A DNA stretch of 64,000 nucleotides from Dromaius novaehollandiae (taxonomy: Eukaryota > Chordata > Aves > Casuariiformes > Dromaiidae). Below, one piece after another: positions 60,801-64,000 of the stretch. The notes under the pieces were generated by a model that saw only the letters and a program-made list of their open reading frames with translations, ran no database searches and had not been told where the DNA came from. The position numbers and the translations under genes were made by a program. Where the stretch lies: the NCBI RefSeq assembly GCF_036370855.1, contig NC_088098.1, forward strand, positions 41,233,981 through 41,297,980. The letters run 5' to 3'. The stretch's first letter is position 1. Each line of letters opens with the position of its first letter.

Positions 60801-63123
60801 TAAAGCTAAACTGCTGTAATCAAAGTTTTCATCAAGTGCTATAAGTGAACCATGTACACCACTTTCTAGAATATTATTTGCATATTCCCGTAGGCCAATA
60901 GCTTGTATCCAGCGTATGACTCGATCATTGCTCCATACCAGCACATCTGTAAGGACATAACATGGGTTCAGTCTCCTGAGACCTGATAACTTTCAAGCTG
61001 TACAAGTCCATGCATATAGCTGTGCATGCACTGTAGATGTCCTACTGCTTTATTTTTTATGAGGAATGATAGCAAGCTATTAATATAACTAACTTTAATG
61101 GCTTCAATGTCTCCTATCGAAACCTGAGGTGTGGGAGTATGTGATCTCTGTGATTTTAGCCACTTTCAGTTAAATGTTTATTTTAAACTATATAGGTTCC
61201 TAAAGGAGAAAGGTGCTCCAGAAGCCACCTCCAGTAGACAATTCCTCCCACGCTTTTAGATACCTATTGCCCTTTTCTCTTTATCAAGTCTGTAACTGGC
61301 AGAGAAAGAAGTCTCACTTTCAGACAGCTGTACTTAGTAAGTAACTCAAAGAAAGAAACCTGAGAAAGTACAGTGGTGTCATTACAGACACACACACAAA
61401 AAACCCTTTTCAACTCGTAGGCAAGATTTTACAGCTTAACAGTGAAAAGGAGCAGAAGAAGTATCAGTTCCTTAAGGCTTCACTTGAGAGATTTGTATCA
61501 AACATTTTGAGTGTCAGGTCAGCACCTGCCATTTTACAACAAGCTATAAAGCAAACCATGAATTCACAGTTTTAGAAACTGTTTTTATTTCTGAAGGCTG
61601 GTCCAGCTCTTAAGGTCCATGCCAATTATAAAGCTAAGGCAACAAAACAAGCTACAAAAACATTTTTGAGGATCTGGCTACTAAAAAAAAAAAAAAAAAA
61701 AAAGACTCCAACCCTGTCTCTAAGATTAAAAGAAAGTTACTTATTACTTATACTGATCTTTATACCTGTGAGTAGAAAAAGTAATATGGTGTTTTGTACT
61801 GCTAAGTGATCAGGCTTTTTCCTGATTAGGGACCCATAGAGGAGGTAGGGCTAGCATAGCTCTTCTTGGAGCAAGTATTCTCCATCCTGGACCAAGAGCT
61901 TCCCAAATTTTGGGATCAGGCTTGCCTGAAACACAGCGTGGCAGACAGGAATCACTGAGACCAAATCCCACTAGGAACTGTGTCTAACTGGGGGATGTGT
62001 AATAGGGTGAAGGTTGGGACAAGGCCAGTAGCCCCTATCGTGATGAGGGTTAGCACTGGAGCAACACCAGAACCTGAGATCAGTAACCAATTCCTCCGGC
62101 TGAGTCGCCAGCTACACTGGACCAGGCTGACTGATGCTGGGGCCTCAGTGGCCCACTCCAAGTCTTTGCATTAGTACATGCCATCATCTGGGTTAAGCAA
62201 GTGCGCACTTTCATGGTAGCCATTCACTCCTTCTCTATGGTTCCCATTTTTTTCAGCTCTTCCCGTCAGCATTGTGCTTGAAAGACATTAACTGCTCTCA
62301 TTCTCTAGAGCTTGCAATGCTTAAAGGAATCAAAGGATTCACTTTTGACGATGTGAAACAAACCCTTATCATCACATATAAGAACCACCATAGGTGAGCT
62401 TGCAAGTGCTCTAGGGAGCTTTACACAGACAAAGCTTTTAAACCAGCTATTAAATCTTCTAATAAGCCCAGTTTTGTTAGGAACTAACCTTTTAGATCAA
62501 AGCTTAACGGAGAGCAAAATATTAAATTGTAAACTCAAAGGAGTTAATTTTCCTCCAACAACGGCCTCAGTGGTCACCTCTTCAAGTAACTTTGACTGTG
62601 AAACACATTTTGAAATAAGAAATCAAGGGCAAAGATTGTTCAAAAGCAGGAATGTAGCGTTAGGGTCCCTAGTCCTCAGATTTCCCAGTGTTGCTCCCAG
62701 CAAGTCCCACTGAGGCTATGTGGCCTTCTATTTCTGAGAATGAGGGAGGCTGGGATGAGATCTGCCCCAGAATCCAGTTTAGCAAAATGTATATAGATCA
62801 AACCACCATTCAGAATTACAGAATTACAGCCCCAATTTAGCAAAGTACTTAACTGTGCATAATTTGAGCAGGGTTTTTTTGTGTTCTGAAAAGAGGGATG
62901 CACTTATGTAAGTTTTACTTAAAACACATGCTTAAATGCTTTGCTAAAATGGCATGACAAGGGGTTGATAGTGTGAAGCTTCAAAAGAAGAAACATTCCC
63001 AGTATTCATTCCCAGGAACTATCACCTTTTATTTCATGCTGACTCATTTCTCTTCGCTTTTCCAGTTCTTTTCTATCATAATTCAACCTCTTTAAACACA
63101 TGATTCCATATTGCAAGCTTGTT
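57793..63123 (-). CDS. PPFIA2: PPFIA2, liprin-alpha-2 (C-terminal five coding exons)
   Basis: Gene-level entry; exons are listed separately. Liprin-alpha-2 is a cytoplasmic scaffold of the presynaptic active zone. Its SAM repeats bind LAR-type receptor phosphatases, liprin-beta and CASK, and its C-terminal VRTYSC tail binds a GRIP PDZ domain. The window holds 562 nt with matching phases: end of SAM2, linker, SAM3 ([12 protein letters not shown] to NLLALG), a tail with [12 protein letters not shown], and VRTYSC-stop. The coiled-coil N-terminal half and SAM1 lie beyond 64000. The paralogues have very similar SAM3; liprin-alpha-2 is chosen from the tail ([25 protein letters not shown]) and the ACSS3 neighbour. 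No disabling change was seen. Confidence 0.95.
57852..59506 (-). other. PPFIA2 intron, 1.66 kb
   Basis: Intron from donor G|GTATGC (at 59506) to acceptor TTTGCAG. It contains a MIR-like relic near 58200-58350 and a short AATC repeat at about 57900-57915. Nothing else recognised. Confidence 0.85.
58200..58350 (+). repeat. MIR-like SINE relic
   Basis: GACCTCAGACAAATCCTTAA, CCCTGTGCCTCTGTAAAACAG, GGAATAGTA and TTTGTAAGGTTCTTAG follow the MIR order (CTGTGCCTCAGTTT, TGTAAAATGGGGATAATA, GTAAAGCGCTTAG). Sense orientation, diverged. Confidence 0.6.
59507..59666 (-). CDS. PPFIA2: PPFIA2 coding exon, C-terminal tail
   Basis: 160 nt after TTGACAG, ending GATG|GTATGC on the minus strand. It reads [20 protein letters not shown], then [20 protein letters not shown] and [13 protein letters not shown]. 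This tail follows SAM3 and carries many basic residues. It is much richer in GC than the neighbouring exons, including CGCGCG-type codons at RGPS and PPRE. Confidence 0.96.
59667..60607 (-). other. PPFIA2 intron, 941 bp
   Basis: Intron from GAA|GTAATT to TTGACAG. A T-rich tract (about 60240-60282 on the + strand) is the only notable content. Confidence 0.9.
60608..60676 (-). CDS. PPFIA2: PPFIA2 coding exon, end of SAM3
   Basis: 69 nt, 23 codons in phase 0, after CTCTAG on the minus strand: [20 protein letters not shown], then LEE, ending at GAA|GTAATT. It forms the last helix of SAM3. Reading through the donor would give VINFV and a stop, so intron retention would truncate the protein. Confidence 0.95.
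60677..60770 (-). other. PPFIA2 94-bp intron with a GC-AG splice pair
   Basis: On the minus strand the preceding exon ends CAG|GCAAGT and the next begins CTCTAG|GCACGG. The donor dinucleotide is GC with otherwise perfect consensus (AG|GCAAGT), as expected for U2-type GC-AG introns. No GT donor nearby preserves both frame and the QNTQARQ protein sequence. Confidence 0.85.
60771..60946 (-). CDS. PPFIA2: PPFIA2 coding exon, SAM3 core
   Basis: 176 nt after CCTTACAG, ending CACCCAG before the GC donor. Two bases complete Asp, then [40 protein letters not shown] and [18 protein letters not shown]. These 58 residues make up most of the third SAM domain and match the liprin-alpha sequence I remember without a difference I can name. 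Confidence 0.98.
61683..61703. repeat. A21 homopolymer
   Basis: Twenty-one A on the + strand, in a PPFIA2 intron. Confidence 0.9.
62309..62393 (+). other. Exon-like island antisense to PPFIA2 (unproven)
   Basis: A pyrimidine-rich TCATTCTCTAG acceptor-like site is followed by 83-85 bp open in one frame ([15 protein letters not shown], then [13 protein letters not shown]) and then CATAG|GTGAGC, a strong donor. The peptide is not one I recognise. It could be a chance arrangement, a lncRNA exon or a decayed exon. Confidence 0.2.
62829..62953. mobile_element. MITE-like palindromic element, about 125 bp
   Basis: The left end GCCCCAATTTAGCAAAG and the inverted right end GCCATTTTAGCAAAG match over about 30 bp with some mismatches, continuing through TTAA and TGTG. 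Sequences of the type AATTTAGCAAAGCACTTAAGCATGTG are, as far as I remember, a dispersed old amniote repeat. There is no coding capacity. Target duplication not identified. Confidence 0.55.
63026..63123 (-). CDS. PPFIA2: PPFIA2 coding exon, end of SAM2 and linker
   Basis: 98 nt on the minus strand after AAATAACAG, ending AAAG|GTGATA. One base completes a codon (Arg in the family), then [20 protein letters not shown], then [12 protein letters not shown] and the first base of Asp, completed by the next exon. It contains the last helix of SAM2 and the charged SAM2-SAM3 linker. Human has ERRREESQHEIK as I recall, so the linker differs slightly. Confidence 0.95.
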
Positions 63124-63449
63124 CTGTTATTTAAAGAGAAACATTTACAGAGTTAATAAAATAATTTTGAAGATGGGAACATATTTAGGATGTATTTCCT
63201 GCATTTCACATGAGGTGTTTCATGGTACTCATGTAGCAAATCTTGAGGCACATGGGGAGAGCAAAACCATAAAAAGAGCTCCACAGACTTTAAAAATGAA
63301 ATGGGCAAAACCCAAATGAAGAAGTTTGAATAAATGACCTAACGTAAGAAACCCAAGCATTAAAAATTGTATTCAGAAGAGGTCAACACTTTTGAGCCCA
63401 CTGAAATGTTTTGTCAAATCAAGCCTTAGAGAGAAGTGTCAAATCAGAG

Positions 63450-63481
<32 letters not shown>

Positions 63482-64000
63482 CAAAAAAAAACACACACAC
63501 AAAAAGACCCCCACACACACTTCTTCTCATATAATTCCCCCTAAAGTCTAAATGACTGTATTTCCATGTCTCCAGTTTAGCTTCCTGGCTATCCCCTTAG
63601 ATAACTCGACCAACTGTCAATTTGCTTTTAGTCTCAACAGCTTTTGTGTGTTACACACAACAGCATCTCATTATTATGAGATCTCTGACCCTCAGATTTT
63701 AGTCTACTATTTTCTGACTCTTTAGACCACTTAAGAAATTATTATTATTTATGTACTATCAAGGCTTTTTTATATATATTAAGAGCCCCCTGCTTATTTT
63801 GGAACTATCTATAACGATTTTTAAGTTACGAGAGACAAAACTGCAGTGCTGTTGCTCTTTCTGAAGGAACCTTTCTCAGCTCTGATTGCTGCCCCTTACT
63901 TTCTGTGTGGTTGGCCAAGCAAGAACAACAAAAAGTAAGCGCTTTTGTTCTGTGCAGCACTGAACACTACATCAGACATACAGAAGTCTTTAAATGTGTA
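63124..64000 (-). other. PPFIA2 intron, part
   Basis: No further liprin exon was found up to the window edge. It contains an A29 run and an AC-rich tract at 63453-63520. Confidence 0.8.
63453..63520. repeat. A29 run followed by A- and AC-rich simple sequence
   Basis: Poly-A (63453-63481), then A9 and short CA repeats, in a PPFIA2 intron. Confidence 0.9.

Larger units (their letters stand above)
60947..63025 (-). other. PPFIA2 intron, 2.1 kb
   Basis: Intron between the SAM2-end and SAM3 exons (donor G|GTGATA, acceptor TTACAG on the minus strand). Contents: A21 at 61683-61703, an exon-like island on the + strand at 62309-62393 and a MITE-like palindrome at 62829-62953. Confidence 0.85.

Noticed and set aside
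60699..60944. An 81-codon single-exon reading of the SAM3 region
   Set aside because: The first 57 residues match liprin SAM3 but the rest (after NTQ) is intron readthrough; the ARQIL exon at 60608-60676 continues the real protein.
1..64000. tRNA, rRNA, CRISPR or bacterial-type operons
   Set aside because: Nothing of this kind was recognised by eye; a tRNAscan or Rfam run would be decisive for small RNAs.

Overview
This window is vertebrate nuclear DNA. Coding sequence is a small minority of the bases, split into short exons with GT-AG introns (and one GC-AG intron). CR1-type LINE fragments, worn MIR-like SINE relics and an ERV-L-like retroviral fragment suggest a sauropsid, most likely a bird. 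No bacterial-type genes, operons, CRISPR arrays or recognisable RNA genes were found. Most long open frames here are chance frames in introns.

Two genes are recognised from protein similarity, and they converge tail to tail. On the + strand, positions 1686 to 48047 carry the last nine coding exons of ACSS3, a short-chain acyl-CoA synthetase reported in other vertebrates as a mitochondrial propionyl-CoA synthetase. They encode 322 residues plus stop: the end of the large adenylation domain and the whole C-terminal lid domain. The phases of all nine exons agree. The N-terminal half lies upstream of the window. On the - strand, positions 63123 down to 57793 carry the last five coding exons of PPFIA2 (liprin-alpha-2), a presynaptic active-zone scaffold: the end of SAM2, all of SAM3 and the C-terminal tail ending in VRTYSC. 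ACSS3 and PPFIA2 are also neighbours in human 12q21, which supports both calls. They look unrelated in function; the layout is conserved synteny.

Layout: 1-1685 intron; 1686-41791 six ACSS3 exons separated by introns of 1 to 17 kb; 41792-47324 intron with a duplicated segment of about 200 bp; 47325-48047 the three last ACSS3 exons, packed within 723 bp; 48048 to about 48730 ACSS3 3' UTR; about 48.75-56.5 kb intergenic or distal UTR, with an old CR1 copy; about 56.5-57.8 kb candidate PPFIA2 3' UTR; 57793-63123 PPFIA2 exons; 63124-64000 PPFIA2 intron. The most repeat-derived part is 36.5-38.2 kb, a rearranged ERV-L-like fragment in an ACSS3 intron, on the opposite strand to the gene.

I found no convincing new biological system. 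The best leads are a consensus GC-AG intron in PPFIA2, the rearranged ERV fragment with a dUTPase-like domain after integrase, an 84-bp alternating purine-pyrimidine tract, an unexplained intronic duplication, a MITE-like palindrome, and an exon-like island antisense to PPFIA2.
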